From assembly GCF_006569205.1 (NCBI RefSeq), contig NZ_VIGD01000007.1, forward strand, positions 62,001-126,000: a stretch of 64,000 bases of DNA. Reading direction: 5' to 3'. This document shows positions 27,293 to 36,753 of the stretch, piece after piece. The stretch is from Ureibacillus terrenus (GTDB taxonomy: Bacteria > Bacillota > Bacilli > Bacillales_A > Planococcaceae). The number at the start of each line of letters is the position of its first letter. Position 1 is the first letter of the stretch. The notes beneath the pieces are model-generated. The model had not been told where the DNA came from and made no database searches. It worked only from the letters and a program-made list of their open reading frames with translations. Both the position numbers and the translations under genes were made by a program.

Positions 27293-28813
27293 TTATGATT
27301 GGATTGTTTCCAATTCTTTTTGAATATTTTCTTTTCCTAAACCTAAAATTTCATCTGTGAAATCTTGAACTTTTCTGAATAAATCAGGGTTGTCCAACAA
27401 TTTTTGGCCATAGGATGGAATCATTTCTTTAATTTTTCCTTCCCATTTTTTCATTTCTTCTGGGAAGCAGCGGTTGATCACATCAAGCATTACTTTTACT
27501 GCTGTAGAAGCGCCTGGTGAAGCACCCAACAACGCTGCAACTGTACCATCGGATGAAGTGATTACTTCCGTACCGAATTGTAATGTACCTTTGCCGCCTG
27601 TTTCAGTATCTTTGATTACTTGCACACGTTGACCGGCAATAATGATTTCCCAATCTTCGCTTTTTGCTGTTGGAACGAATTCGCGCAATTCGTTGATGCG
27701 CTGTTCTTTTGTTAACAGCAATTGTCCGATTAAATATTTTGTCAACGGAACATTTTTCGCACCGCAAGCAAGCAATGTAACGATGTTGTTCGGCTTGATG
27801 GATGCAAATAAATCCATGTAAGAACCTGTTTTCAAGAACTTAGGCGAGAATCCCGCAAATGGTCCGAACAATAGAGATTTTTGTCCATCAATATAACGGG
27901 TATCCAAATGCGGAACAGACATTGGAGGCGCTCCAACTTTTGCTTTACCATATACTTTGGCATGATGCTTTTTAATCACTTCAGGATTTTTGCATACCAA
28001 GAATAGACCGCTTACAGGGAAGCCGCCAATGTGCTTGCTTTCAGGGATTCCTGTATCTTGAAGCAGATGCAAGCTTCCTCCGCCCGCACCGATAAAGACG
28101 AAGTCAGCAGTGACATATTTCATCTTAATGCCATCTAAATCGTGAACTTTAAGTTCCCAACGGTTGTCTTTTGTGCGTTTAATCCCTTCTACCATATGAT
28201 TATAGTATACATTTACGCCTTGGTTTTGCAGATGCTGAACTAAGATGCGCGTTAATGCCCCGAAGTTCACGTCCGTACCTGAATCAATTTTTGTAGCTGC
28301 AATCGGCTCTTTAATTTCACGTTGTTCCATCATCAAAGGAATCCATTCTTTTAATTTTTCCGGATCATCCGTGAACTCCATGCCTTCGAACAGATGTAAT
28401 TTTGAAAGCGCTTCAAAGCGTTTTTTCAAGAAGGCAACATCTTTTTCCCCTGTAACGAAACTCAAATGAGGCAATGGCATAACAAATTCTTTAGGATCTT
28501 TGATCAAATTATTTTTTACAAGGTAAGCCCAGAATTGTTTAGAGATTTGGAACTGTTCATTTACGTTGATCGCTTTGGAAATATCGATGGAGCCGTCAGG
28601 TTTTTCCACTGTGTAGTTGAGTTCGCACAATGCAGCGTGTCCTGTACCCGCATTGTTCCATTCATTGGAACTTTCTTCGCCTGCTTTATCCAATTTTTCG
28701 TAAATCGTGATCTCCCAGTCCGGAGCAAGCTCTTTTAGTAACGTTCCCAAAGTTGCACTCATGATTCCGGCACCGATTAATACGACATTCTTTTTAGTTT
28801 GACTGCTACTCAT
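27293..28813 (-). CDS. mqo: Malate:quinone oxidoreductase
   Basis: A 506-residue FAD enzyme on the inner face of the membrane that oxidises malate to oxaloacetate and reduces quinone. The N terminus has the FAD-binding motif [14 protein letters not shown] and the Mqo-type segment [26 protein letters not shown]-like [15 protein letters not shown] and GASPGASTA near the C terminus also fit. It gives a membrane-linked alternative to malate dehydrogenase in the citric acid cycle. The AAGGATGG site is nine bases from the ATG. The leader contains an imperfect hairpin (28846-28882). Confidence 0.95.
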   Translation of the reverse strand: MSSSQTKKNVVLIGAGIMSATLGTLLKELAPDWEITIYEKLDKAGEESSNEWNNAGTGHAALCELNYTVEKPDGSIDISKAINVNEQFQISKQFWAYLVKNNLIKDPKEFVMPLPHLSFVTGEKDVAFLKKRFEALSKLHLFEGMEFTDDPEKLKEWIPLMMEQREIKEPIAATKIDSGTDVNFGALTRILVQHLQNQGVNVYYNHMVEGIKRTKDNRWELKVHDLDGIKMKYVTADFVFIGAGGGSLHLLQDTGIPESKHIGGFPVSGLFLVCKNPEVIKKHHAKVYGKAKVGAPPMSVPHLDTRYIDGQKSLLFGPFAGFSPKFLKTGSYMDLFASIKPNNIVTLLACGAKNVPLTKYLIGQLLLTKEQRINELREFVPTAKSEDWEIIIAGQRVQVIKDTETGGKGTLQFGTEVITSSDGTVAALLGASPGASTAVKVMLDVINRCFPEEMKKWEGKIKEMIPSYGQKLLDNPDLFRKVQDFTDEILGLGKENIQKELETIQS

Positions 28814-28845
28814 TTTATAACCATCCTTATCTCCCCTATTTTTTC

Positions 28846-28882
28846 AAAAAGTGTGAAGACTTAAAAAAGTCAACACCTTTTT
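28846..28882 (-). promoter_or_regulatory. Hairpin in the mqo leader
   Basis: In the minus-strand transcript, AAAAA, GTG and GACTT on the 5' arm pair with AAGTC, CAC and TTTTT on the 3' arm, giving a hairpin that ends in a T-run between a TATAAT-like -10 (28902-28907) and the ribosome site. It could be a weak attenuator or just a folded leader. The remaining gap to 29168 is AT-rich and holds no gene that I can see. Confidence 0.35.
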
Positions 28883-29168
28883 GGACATGCATATTAACCT
28901 TATTATAGTATAACACTTTTAATTTGAGATTTAAATATTATATCTATGCTCCAGAAAGTGAAATTCTGCATGAACAGACAAAATTTTTTGTTCAACATTT
29001 ACCTGAATACGAAAATTCTTTCTTTAATAATTTAGAAATATTATTTACTGATTTGAGGCAAATATAAGTTTGTTAATTAACGAAATATTTGGAAATTTCC
29101 AGTTTTAATTATGTCAATATAACATTCCTCCCTTCATCTGAATGGTAAAAAGAACTAAGTTACTTATT

Positions 29169-29795
29169 TCACATTTCCTTTTTAAGTATCTCAATAAAAT
29201 ATTTTAAAATTCTGGCAGTTAACCCCCAAATCGTATACTGCCGGTAATCATAAAACCACTCTTCTATTTCTCTCATTCTCCACTGGTATTCCTTCCCGTT
29301 CACAATTTTTTCATAAGGAAAATCCTTTGGAGGAATAAATTTTATTTTTACTAAATGAGAATACGGCTCGTAATTGAGAAGCCACTTGATCGGGACGGTA
29401 AAAATCTCTTCCACTTCTTCCTTATTATAAGGAAGACGAAGAATGTCATCCTTTAGCGCTGCAACATAGGGATAAATAACAAAAGAAGGAGAAGTGACGA
29501 GAGGACTTAATTCGCCTATTACATGAATCTTTCTCCGATCAATACCCAATTCCTCATGGGTTTCTCTCAAAGCCGCTTCTAACGGGGATTCGTCTGTTTC
29601 ATCGACCCTGCCTCCCGGAAAGCTGATGTCCCCGGGCTGCTTTCTCAAGCTGAATGAACGGACCTCAAAAAGAATGTGCCATTCCCCATTGACTTGAACA
29701 ATCGGCAACAGTACGGCTGAACGATAGGCTTCTTCTTCGCCGATAAACCGAAATCGTTGTTCCCCCAGCTTTTTCTTTAATTGTTCCAAAAACAT
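29169..29795 (-). CDS. Nudix hydrolase, CoA pyrophosphatase type
   Basis: A 208-residue hydrolase of the NudL/YeaB branch. The Nudix box is intact: GGRVDETDESPLEAALRETHEELGI (read in two halves; G-x5-E-x7-RE-x2-EE-x-G), preceded by the CoA pyrophosphatase signature SLRKQPGDISFPGG. The family splits CoA and its derivatives into 4'-phosphopantetheine and 3',5'-ADP, controlling CoA turnover. AAGGGAGA precedes the ATG. Monocistronic. Confidence 0.9.
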   Translation of the reverse strand: MFLEQLKKKLGEQRFRFIGEEEAYRSAVLLPIVQVNGEWHILFEVRSFSLRKQPGDISFPGGRVDETDESPLEAALRETHEELGIDRRKIHVIGELSPLVTSPSFVIYPYVAALKDDILRLPYNKEEVEEIFTVPIKWLLNYEPYSHLVKIKFIPPKDFPYEKIVNGKEYQWRMREIEEWFYDYRQYTIWGLTARILKYFIEILKKEM

Positions 29796-30007
29796 GAAAT
29801 CTCCCTTTCTCCCCCATTCACTAGGTTTTCAACGTGATTATAGGCCGCAATTTGAGGTGGTGCTTGTTTCTTGTATTGCCTTTTTGTTTCTTCTAAAATA
29901 GATATTGGAAATGTTTAGCTATTATGTATATTATTATATTTGCCTCTTTTGCGTATATATTTTTGTCAAAAATAAAGACTATACTTGAATTATTTTGCTT
30001 ATTCCGT

Positions 30008-30036
30008 TTGACAAATGGCCGCATGTATATGATAAT
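30008..30036 (+). promoter_or_regulatory. Sigma-A promoter of ahpCF
   Basis: TTGACA (30008-30013) and GATAAT (30031-30036) are 17 bases apart. The -35 is perfect. Transcription should begin near 30043, at the edge of the PerR-like box. Confidence 0.8.
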
Positions 30037-30046
30037 AAGTTCTAGG

Positions 30047-30061
30047 TAATAATTATTACAA
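30047..30061. promoter_or_regulatory. PerR-like box at ahpCF
   Basis: TAATAATTATTACAA matches the PerR consensus TTATAATNATTATAA at 13 defined and free positions, with two mismatches. Sitting at the transcription start, it would let the peroxide sensor PerR block transcription until oxidised. Confidence 0.65.
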
Positions 30062-30089
30062 ATAAAACATAAAACTGGAGGTAGAGAGT

Positions 30090-30653
30090 ATGTCATTAAT
30101 CGGTAAACAAGTTCAACCTTTCACATGCCAAGCTTACAGAAACGGCGAATTCGTTACTGTAACGGAAGAAGATTTCAAAGGTAAATGGTCTGTTGTATGC
30201 TTCTATCCTGCAGACTTCACATTCGTTTGCCCAACAGAATTGGAAGACCTTCAAGAACAATATCCAAAATTAAAAGAACTTGGCGTTGAAGTATATTCTG
30301 TTTCAACTGACACTCACTTCACACACAAAGCATGGCATGATACTTCAGAAGCGATCAGTAAAATCACTTATACAATGATCGGCGACCCAGCACACGTTCT
30401 TTCAACACAATTTGAAGTATTAAGAGAAGGCGAAGGCGTTGCTGACCGCGGTACATTCATTATCGACCCAGACGGCGTAATCCAAGCTGTTGAAATTAAC
30501 GCTGACGGCATTGGCCGCGATGCAAGCACTCTCATCGACAAAATCAGAGCTGCACAATATGTACGCAACAATCCTGGCGAAGTATGCCCTGCGAAATGGA
30601 AAGAAACTGGTAAAACTCTTAAACCAAGCCTTGACCTTGTTGGTAAAATTTAA
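30090..30653 (+). CDS. ahpC: Alkyl hydroperoxide reductase AhpC (peroxiredoxin)
   Basis: A 187-residue typical 2-Cys peroxiredoxin of the cytosol that reduces hydrogen peroxide and organic peroxides. The peroxidatic Cys47 is in [10 protein letters not shown] and the resolving Cys166 in GEVCPAKW. It has no thioredoxin domain and depends on AhpF, encoded 14 bases downstream. A TGGAGGT site precedes the ATG. The codon use is notably biased, as in highly expressed genes. Upstream lie a near-consensus promoter and a PerR-like box. Confidence 0.97.
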   Translation: MSLIGKQVQPFTCQAYRNGEFVTVTEEDFKGKWSVVCFYPADFTFVCPTELEDLQEQYPKLKELGVEVYSVSTDTHFTHKAWHDTSEAISKITYTMIGDPAHVLSTQFEVLREGEGVADRGTFIIDPDGVIQAVEINADGIGRDASTLIDKIRAAQYVRNNPGEVCPAKWKETGKTLKPSLDLVGKI

Positions 30654-30667
30654 GGAGACGATTCAGC

Positions 30668-32200
30668 ATGGCATTAGATGCAGATATAAAAGCCCAATTA
30701 AACCAGTACTTGCAATTGCTTGAAAATGATATTGTCATTAAAGTAAGCGCAGGTACTGACGAGGTTTCCAAAGAGATGCTGGCTCTAATTGATGAGCTGG
30801 CATCCATGACTCCAAAAATTAAAGTCGAAAAAGCCGAACTGAAAAGAACACCTAGCTTCAGTGTAAACCGTGTCGGAGAAGATACCGGCATCGTGTTTGC
30901 AGGTGTTCCGTTGGGCCATGAATTCACTTCATTAGTATTGGCTTTGCTCCAAGTAAGCGGCCGTCCTCCAAAAGTTGACCAAAAAATCATTGATCAAATT
31001 AAATCCATCAAAGAAGAATACCACTTCGAAACATATGTCAGCCTTACTTGCCACAACTGCCCGGACGTTGTACAGGCACTTAATATCATGAGCGTGCTAA
31101 ATCCAAATATCACGCATACCATGATTGACGGTGCTGTGTACAAAGAAGAGGTTGAAAGCAAAAATATTTTGGCAGTGCCAACAGTTTATTTGAATGGCGA
31201 ACCTTTTGCGAGCGGCCGTATGCAGATTGAGGAAATTCTTGACAAACTTGGACAAGGAGCTGCGGTTGAAGAACTGTCGAACAAAGAGCCGTTTGATGTT
31301 TTAGTGATCGGCGGTGGTCCGGCGGGAGCCAGCGCAGCAATTTATGCAGCCCGCAAAGGAATCCGTACAGGTATTGTGGCAGAACGTTTCGGCGGCCAAA
31401 TTCTTGATACATTGACAATTGAAAACTTCATCAGTGTAAAAGAAACGGAAGGTCCGAAACTTGCCAAAGCCCTTGAGGAACATGTCAAAGAATATCCTGT
31501 TGATATCATGAATTTGCAACGGGCAAAACACCTCGAAAAGAAAGATGGCATGATTGAAGTAGAACTTGAAAATGGTGCCGTTTTAAAAAGTAAAACTGTC
31601 ATCGTTGCAACAGGTGCCCGCTGGCGCAACATTAACGTTCCTGGCGAACAAGAATTCAAAAATAAAGGTGTTGCATACTGCCCTCACTGTGATGGACCAT
31701 TATTTGCCGGAAAAGATGTTGCAGTAATTGGAGGAGGCAACTCCGGAGTCGAAGCGGCAATCGATCTTGCCGGAATTGTCAACCATGTCACATTGCTTGA
31801 ATTCAATGATCACTTAAAAGCGGACGAAATCTTGCAAGAACGTCTCAATAAGCTTCCAAATGTGACAGTTATCACAAACGCAGCTACAAAAGAAATCACG
31901 GGTACGGACAAAGTAAATGGCCTTACTTATGTCGACCGGGCAACTGGGGAAGAAAAACACATTGAATTAGCCGGTGTATTCGTTCAAATCGGCCTCGTTC
32001 CGAATACAGAATGGTTGAGAGGTACGCTTGAACTCAACCAAATCGGCGAAATCATTGTTGACAAAAAAGGTGCGACTTCAATTCCTGGCGTATTTGCGGC
32101 AGGAGACTGCACAGACAGCCCATACAACCAAATCATCATTTCCATGGGCTCAGGCGCAATTGCCGCATTGAGCGCATTCGACTACCTCATTCGAAATTGA
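30668..32200 (+). CDS. ahpF: Alkyl hydroperoxide reductase subunit F
   Basis: A 510-residue flavoprotein that passes electrons from NADH to AhpC. Residues 1-200 are a double thioredoxin-like domain with redox pair Cys128/Cys131 (TCHNCPD). Residues 208-510 are thioredoxin-reductase-like: FAD motif [10 protein letters not shown], active disulfide Cys338/Cys341 (YCPHCDGP), NAD motif [12 protein letters not shown] and the C-terminal FAD segment [13 protein letters not shown]. It starts with ATG after AAGGAGA and ends at a strong terminator, forming the two-gene ahpCF operon. Confidence 0.97.
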   Translation: MALDADIKAQLNQYLQLLENDIVIKVSAGTDEVSKEMLALIDELASMTPKIKVEKAELKRTPSFSVNRVGEDTGIVFAGVPLGHEFTSLVLALLQVSGRPPKVDQKIIDQIKSIKEEYHFETYVSLTCHNCPDVVQALNIMSVLNPNITHTMIDGAVYKEEVESKNILAVPTVYLNGEPFASGRMQIEEILDKLGQGAAVEELSNKEPFDVLVIGGGPAGASAAIYAARKGIRTGIVAERFGGQILDTLTIENFISVKETEGPKLAKALEEHVKEYPVDIMNLQRAKHLEKKDGMIEVELENGAVLKSKTVIVATGARWRNINVPGEQEFKNKGVAYCPHCDGPLFAGKDVAVIGGGNSGVEAAIDLAGIVNHVTLLEFNDHLKADEILQERLNKLPNVTVITNAATKEITGTDKVNGLTYVDRATGEEKHIELAGVFVQIGLVPNTEWLRGTLELNQIGEIIVDKKGATSIPGVFAAGDCTDSPYNQIIISMGSGAIAALSAFDYLIRN

Positions 32201-32211
32201 ATATTGCACAC

Positions 32212-32253
32212 TTGGCCCTAAAAGAAGTTCATCTTTTGGGGCCAATATTTTTT
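32212..32253 (+). terminator. Terminator of ahpCF
   Basis: TTGGCCC and AAAAG pair with CTTTT and GGGGCCAA, followed by TATTTTTT. It starts 12 bases after the ahpF stop. Confidence 0.85.
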
Positions 32254-32449
32254 GAAGCCGCACTTCTTGTCTAAATGATATAGGCTTTATATAAATTCAC
32301 ATAACATTTTACATATAAATTGAAATTTTAAAAATACTATTTTTTTATTTTATATTGGTTACTTTAAGTAATGGAGTTTATTTATATTACTTGTTTTGTT
32401 ATTAACAAGAATTTTTTGATAGAATACATGTGAAAGAGGTGTTTCATAA

Positions 32450-32776
32450 ATGAATCAGCCAGCGATTTGTCCAAAGTTTGAAAAAGCCGTATCCATCATC
32501 AGCCAAAGATGGACTGCTCTCGTCATATATGAATTGCTTTCCGGACCCAAACGCTTCAGCGAAATTCAATCTGCAATCGGCATCAGCGGAAAAGTGTTAT
32601 CCGACCGGTTAAAAGAATTGGAACAGATGGACATTATCGACCGCAAAGTCATTCCTGCCACACCAGTCATGATCGAATATTCGTTAACTGAAAAAGGGCG
32701 TGCAATGGAGCCGATATTGAAATCGATCGAAGAATGGTCTCAACAATGGATTTCCGTCGATTCAACTCAATCGTAA
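32450..32776 (+). CDS. HxlR-family transcriptional regulator
   Basis: A 108-residue winged-helix DNA-binding protein. The family pattern CPKFEKAVSIISQRWTALVIYEL, KRFSEIQSAIGISGKVLSDRLKELE and VEYSLTEKG (here IEYSLTEKGRAM) is complete. The conserved N-terminal Cys7 is the residue that senses aldehydes, quinones or disulfide stress in members such as HypR, YodB and HxlR. Its neighbours are ahpCF on the left, so redox sensing is plausible, but its targets are not visible. AGAGGTG lies nine bases before the ATG. Confidence 0.9.
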   Translation: MNQPAICPKFEKAVSIISQRWTALVIYELLSGPKRFSEIQSAIGISGKVLSDRLKELEQMDIIDRKVIPATPVMIEYSLTEKGRAMEPILKSIEEWSQQWISVDSTQS

Positions 32777-32777
32777 A

Positions 32778-32816
32778 TGAAAAGGCATTAGTAAAAGAAT
32801 TACTAATGTCTTTTCA
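32778..32816. terminator. Bidirectional terminator between hxlR-type and LURP-one genes
   Basis: TGAAAAGGCATTAGTA pairs with TACTAATGTCTTTTCA with one mismatch. It begins next to the plus-strand stop and lies just past the minus-strand LURP-one stop. Confidence 0.7.
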
Positions 32817-32832
32817 TTCCGGAAAATTCCTT

Positions 32833-33333
32833 TTAGACGGAAGTGCTGGCCGCGGCTGCGGTACTTTGATCATCTTTCACACAGTCTATGGCAATAACAA
32901 GCGCAATAATGATTGTTTCCATTTCTTCATTTAAAATTTCTACTTTGTAACTATCCCCCCAAGTAAACCACTCTTTGCTTACTTGGCCAATTTTTTCGCC
33001 ATTTTGGAACACTTCGAAAGTCATATCCCACCAATTGCCGCGCACTTCGATTCCTTCAGCGTCAATGGTATATCGGGAGCGGAAGAAAGTGAATTCCTTT
33101 TTGATGGTGATCACCTGTTTTCCTTCCATTACAACGGTAAACTTCGGCAAAAAGGCGAATACTTTTTTTGTAATAACCGCCACTTCCCGACCTTGCATGT
33201 TATAAATCGTAAAGGTTTTTGGTATTTTTAAGAAACTCCCCTCTACATAATACACATCGTTTCCATGCTCGTCTCTCACCTTAAACTTATCAGTGAGGCT
33301 AAGAAGCTTCTGTTTGATAAAAAGCTGTTTCAT
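32833..33333 (-). CDS. LURP-one-related protein (YxjI-like)
   Basis: A 166-residue protein of the LURP-one/YxjI family, a Tubby-like beta-barrel fold. Typical segments are the opening LFIKQKLLSLTDKFKV, the VYYVEGSFLKIPKTF strand and ITIKKEFTFFRSRYTI. Function in bacteria is unknown; plant relatives are defence-linked and the fold may bind lipids. ATG at 33333 is eight bases from AAAGGAATG; a TTG one codon upstream is less likely. The C terminus is a short Ala/Ser tail. Confidence 0.85.
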   Translation of the reverse strand: MKQLFIKQKLLSLTDKFKVRDEHGNDVYYVEGSFLKIPKTFTIYNMQGREVAVITKKVFAFLPKFTVVMEGKQVITIKKEFTFFRSRYTIDAEGIEVRGNWWDMTFEVFQNGEKIGQVSKEWFTWGDSYKVEILNEEMETIIIALVIAIDCVKDDQSTAAAASTSV

Positions 33334-33630
33334 CAATGATTCATTCCTTTCAAATCAGCTCATACAAAGTCTCAACCATCCCTTAAGACAATTTTCGGAT
33401 GATAAAATCGATAAAATATCGGCCAGTTATAGTCAATGTATTATAGTCGATGCAATCGTACGGGCAATCGGAGGATCCACATTCTTCATCACCAATTGTC
33501 GGAAGGCTTTATACATTACCATCTCAGGAACCATTATAAACATTAGTTTTACTAATAGTTATCCATTTGTTAGAATCTTTTCTAACAAAATGCTAACGAA
33601 ATGCTAACGAAATGCAATGGAGGATAAGAG

Positions 33631-34341
33631 ATGGAGACAAATATAGCAGCATGGAAAAAAGGCGTGAAAACGGGCATCCCGGTTGCCTTCGGTTATTTTG
33701 CGGTTTCTTTTTCCTTCGGTATTCTTTGTAAAAAGGCAGGACTAAATCCCTTTGAAGCGGTATTGATGTCGGCAACGAATTTAACTTCCGCAGGCCAGTT
33801 TGCCGGACTTTCGATGATCACGGCAATGGCAACGTTGATTGAAATCGTCCTTGCACAGCTCATCATTAACTCCAGATATTTTTTAATGTCCTTTTCGCTA
33901 TCTCAAAAGATTCCAACCGATACACCCATTTATCATCGATTACTATTATCTTATGGGATTACCGACGAGATTTTTGGAGTTTCGATTGCTCAGCCGGGAA
34001 AATTGAATCCGTATTTTATGTATGGAGTGATGACTGCGGCGGTTCCAGGCTGGACATTAGGGACGCTTTTCGGGGTGGCTTCGGGCAATATTTTTCCCGA
34101 AAGGATTACGAGCGCTTTGAGCATTGCCCTTTATGGAATGCTTCTTGCAGTGATTATTCCGCCTGCCAAAAAGAATAAAGCGATTGCCGGCATGATTGTT
34201 GTATCGATGCTGTTCAGCTCTCTTTTTGCAATCATCCCTGTTTTAAAAAACATTTCATCTGCAGTGAAAATCATTGTCCTCACCGTAGTCATTGCAGGGT
34301 GCGCAGCCTTCTTCTTCCCCCTTAAGGAGGATGAGGCATGA
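33631..34341 (+). CDS. azlC: AzlC-family branched-chain amino acid exporter subunit
   Basis: A 236-residue integral membrane protein with about six to seven helices. AzlC signature segments are GIPVAFGYFAVSFSFGIL, SATNLTSAGQFAGLSM and INSRYFLMSFSLSQK. With AzlD it exports branched-chain amino acids or analogues (azaleucine resistance in Bacillus). It overlaps azlD by four bases. The leader holds a direct repeat, GCTAACGAAAT twice (33592-33613), right before the GGAGGAT site. The Lrp-type repressor AzlB found upstream in Bacillus is absent here. Confidence 0.92.
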   Translation: METNIAAWKKGVKTGIPVAFGYFAVSFSFGILCKKAGLNPFEAVLMSATNLTSAGQFAGLSMITAMATLIEIVLAQLIINSRYFLMSFSLSQKIPTDTPIYHRLLLSYGITDEIFGVSIAQPGKLNPYFMYGVMTAAVPGWTLGTLFGVASGNIFPERITSALSIALYGMLLAVIIPPAKKNKAIAGMIVVSMLFSSLFAIIPVLKNISSAVKIIVLTVVIAGCAAFFFPLKEDEA

Positions 34342-34643
34342 ATCAAACAATTTGTTATATTTTAATCATGGCTCTCGTTACATATTTCATTCGTGTTTTG
34401 CCATTAACCCTTGTGCGAAAGGAAATAAAAAATATTTATATCCGTTCCTTTTTGCACTATGTCCCTTATGTGACATTGGCTGTCATGATTTTTCCCGGCA
34501 TTTTAGATTCCACATCTTCTCCCTGGTCTGCGCTCGTCGGTTTCATTGTCGCCATAATCGCCGCTTATTCCGGAAGAAGTGTCGTTACGGTGGCGTTGCT
34601 TACGTGTGGAGCCGTATTCATCACGGAATGGTTTTTATATTAA
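34338..34643 (+). CDS. azlD: AzlD-family branched-chain amino acid exporter subunit
   Basis: A 101-residue membrane protein with three to four helices and the AzlD pattern YFIRVLPLTLVRKEIKN at the start and LHYVPYVTLAVMIFPGIL in the middle. It is the small partner of AzlC and is translationally coupled to it (ATGA overlap, AAGGAGG upstream). A G/C hairpin follows the stop (34649-34667) but lacks a T-run, so I do not call a terminator. Confidence 0.9.
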   Translation: MNQTICYILIMALVTYFIRVLPLTLVRKEIKNIYIRSFLHYVPYVTLAVMIFPGILDSTSSPWSALVGFIVAIIAAYSGRSVVTVALLTCGAVFITEWFLY

Positions 34644-34879
34644 GATATGGGGGAACCCTCTTCCCCCAAAACCTCATAAATTTACTAACCGCCCAATTAC
34701 TTCTTAACATTTTTTCCCCGGAAATTCCCCAAAGAAAAATCCTCATTATTCATTCATAATTCGCGCCATTCCGCATTATTATGGAATAAGGAAAAATAAA
34801 GGGGGAATAAAAAGCTTCGAGTAAAAGGTTCGCACATCGTTAGAAAGGGCATGCGAAAAACAAACAAAGGGGTGTATTC

Positions 34880-35266
34880 ATGAAAGGAGCCATTTGGATC
34901 CGGCTTGCTGCGCTTTATCTGATTATCGGGGTTCTCGTCGGTTTGTTCATGTCCTACACATTGGATCTCCAGTGGGATTCTGCACATGCTCATGTAAACT
35001 TAGTCGGATTTGCATCGACGGCACTTTTTGGAGTTATTTATAGCGTTTATCCAAAAGCAGCAGTCAACTCAACAGGAAAAGTACATTTTTGGCTCCATAA
35101 TTTAGGAATCCCTATTTTCCTTATCAGCGCCTTTTTAGTTCAGGTTGACAATCTTCTTGATGCTGCACATATTCTCACGTATATCGGCGGCGGAGCTTTC
35201 TTCTTGGGAACACTCTTCTTTGCATACAACGCCTTCCAATATATAAATGATTCTAGTACAAAGTAA
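34880..35266 (+). CDS. Small membrane protein resembling haem-copper oxidase subunit I
   Basis: A 128-residue protein with four predicted membrane helices. The loop after helix 1 reads WDSAHAHVNLVGFASTALFGVIYSV, similar to the H-x-H-x-N-L-x-G segment in the first helices of NorB/cytochrome oxidase subunit I-like proteins. Further histidines (HFWLHNLGIP, DAAHILTY) could bind haem or metal. Such short proteins are commonly annotated as cytochrome-c oxidase in Bacillus but are too short to be a full enzyme. AAAGGGGTG precedes the ATG. Monocistronic with a strong terminator. Confidence 0.75.
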   Translation: MKGAIWIRLAALYLIIGVLVGLFMSYTLDLQWDSAHAHVNLVGFASTALFGVIYSVYPKAAVNSTGKVHFWLHNLGIPIFLISAFLVQVDNLLDAAHILTYIGGGAFFLGTLFFAYNAFQYINDSSTK

Positions 35267-35277
35267 AAAATAAAGTG

Positions 35278-35319
35278 GAAAGGTATGCAAACGAATGGAT
35301 GATGTTTGCATACCTTTTT
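35278..35319 (+). terminator. Terminator of the oxidase-like small protein gene
   Basis: AAAGGTATGCAAAC pairs perfectly with GTTTGCATACCTTT followed by TTC, with an 11-base loop. It lies 12 bases after the stop. Confidence 0.85.
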
Positions 35320-35404
35320 CATATTAAGCCGCTTTCCCTGTTAGTGCAATGGGACCATTCATCAGCCATCTTTATAGTGTTTCAAAATGCCATCGATTTC
35401 CATA

Positions 35405-35433
35405 AAAAAGCCGTCCCCGAGCGGAACGGCCTT
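35405..35433 (-). terminator. Terminator of the manganese catalase gene
   Basis: On the minus strand GGCCGTTCC and GGGGACGGC form a stem with a short loop followed by TTTTTTATGG, 14 bases after the catalase stop. Confidence 0.8.
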
Positions 35434-35446
35434 TTCTTTTGCAGCA

Positions 35447-36337
35447 CTACAGATTGCTTTGAAGCCGTTTTAAAATACGTTGATAATCGTCCCTGTCGAT
35501 TCCAGGAGCAAATTCCTCCGGCAACTCAGGAAGATCCGGGACAGGTGCGCCTTCAGGAGTTCCGTGAATCACTTTTAACTGTTCACCCGTTTCAGGATTT
35601 TTCCCTTTCCAAATTTGGTTGATATCCCGATAATCCTCCTCGCCCCATGTATACAACACATTAAATAAACCCTGTTCGATAAACGGTTTTGCATAGTCAA
35701 ATTTGCTGTTGTCTAAGCTCGGAACCGGGAGCATTTTCGTCACATCCACGCCCGTTGCCATTTCAATGGCTTTGGCATAAGCAATAATGTGCGTGCCTCC
35801 CCGGACGAGCAAATAGCCGATCATTGTCAACGCCGTCGGGTGGGTTGTCATCTCATACACCCGCATTTTGTGGGTTCTTGCACCAATTTCCAACATAAAA
35901 TTGAAAAGAAGATCTGCTACGAGGTTGCCTGTGTTTGTAACAAATTCACCGGTCCATGGTCTTCCCATTGAATCTCCTGGATAAGCGGTTTGAGCGGTTG
36001 ACGTAAAGTGGAGGGAATAACGGGCATCTTTTCCGTTTTGAAGCGGGGCTGTGTCAGGTCCTGATGGAACAGTATTTCCTGTGGAGAGAAGATTGATGGC
36101 TGTCGATACTAATTCAACATGGCCAAATTCTTCTGCCGTAATACTTGCTACTAAATCATGAAAGGGTTTGAGCTTCTTTTTGCCCCGGAAATTAAAGGAT
36201 TGGAACATATAATTATTTAACGTGGACATTTCACCATATTTTCCGCCAAGCAGTTCTTGCACAGCCGCTGCCGCATTCATATCGCCGTGTTCCGGAATCG
36301 GCAATTCAACGAGAATTTTGTTCACACGTTTAAACAT
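35447..36337 (-). CDS. Manganese (non-haem) catalase
   Basis: A 296-residue dimanganese catalase that splits hydrogen peroxide. The ferritin-like core shows the ligand motifs: VQELLGGKYGEMSTLNNYMFQS (first Glu), ITAEEFGHVELVS (Glu and His) and later IGARTHKMRVYEMT with LVRGGTHIIAYAKAIE (second Glu/His set). The C-terminal tail has Pro-rich PVPDLPELPEEF. The start at 36337 (MFKRVNKILVE) uses GGAGG 11 bases upstream; that same GGAGG lies inside the alternative longer reading starting at 36355, making it unlikely. In sporulating relatives such proteins include the coat protein CotJC, but this longer form is closer to YdbD-type catalases. Confidence 0.92.
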   Translation of the reverse strand: MFKRVNKILVELPIPEHGDMNAAAAVQELLGGKYGEMSTLNNYMFQSFNFRGKKKLKPFHDLVASITAEEFGHVELVSTAINLLSTGNTVPSGPDTAPLQNGKDARYSLHFTSTAQTAYPGDSMGRPWTGEFVTNTGNLVADLLFNFMLEIGARTHKMRVYEMTTHPTALTMIGYLLVRGGTHIIAYAKAIEMATGVDVTKMLPVPSLDNSKFDYAKPFIEQGLFNVLYTWGEEDYRDINQIWKGKNPETGEQLKVIHGTPEGAPVPDLPELPEEFAPGIDRDDYQRILKRLQSNL

Positions 36338-36406
36338 TAATGGATTTGCCTCCATCCTTAGATTTTAACCATTTGTATCATATGCCGGACGAAGCTTGCA
36401 TTATGC

Positions 36407-36613
36407 CTATTTGATTGGCTGAATCCAGATAATTTGCTCTGTTCTTACATAAAATGGCGATCCGCCCATTTGCACGACAATATGATCCGGCATAACCGTT
36501 TTTAAAACTCCCCTTAAACTGCCACGAATGGTTTGAACAGCAATAGATTGATTTTGAAGTCCTTTCAAAGTTTCATAGACATACGGATCACTGAGCTTCC
36601 AGTTTCCATTCAT
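36407..36613 (-). CDS. DUF2642 (YuzF-like) small protein
   Basis: A 68-residue protein starting MNGNWKLSDPYVYETLKGL with the core IRGSLRGVLKTVMPDHIVVQMGG-type beta strands (split at the glycine), ending FYVRTEQIIWIQPIK. It resembles an Sm/Hfq-like small beta fold and matches the YuzF/DUF2642 group of Bacillales, linked to spore surfaces in some species. Function is unknown. AAGGGGTG lies eight bases before the ATG. Confidence 0.8.
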   Translation of the reverse strand: MNGNWKLSDPYVYETLKGLQNQSIAVQTIRGSLRGVLKTVMPDHIVVQMGGSPFYVRTEQIIWIQPIK

Positions 36614-36701
36614 CTTTCAACACCCCTTTTTACAAGTCCATTGCAATATATGCAATGTCGGCGAAAAATGTGCCGTTGTCTATGTTTTTGGATGCTTACA
36701 A

Positions 36702-36744
36702 AAATAGTGCAGTACTCTGCAATTTTCCTTGCAAAGTACTGCAC
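36702..36744 (-). terminator. Terminator of the DUF378 gene
   Basis: GTGCAGTACT and TTGCAA pair with their complements around TTTTCC (one bulged base), followed on the minus strand by TATTTTTGT. It lies about ten bases after the DUF378 stop. Confidence 0.85.
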
Positions 36745-36753
36745 CGAGGCAAT

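Noticed and set aside
33535..33613. Short direct repeat GCTAACGAAAT twice and GTTAGAATCTTTTCTAAC before azlC
   Set aside because: Too short and low in complexity to claim as a regulatory element; noted under azlC.
34649..34667. GGGGGAA/TTCCCCC hairpin after azlD
   Set aside because: It lacks a T-run on the plus strand, so I did not call a terminator.
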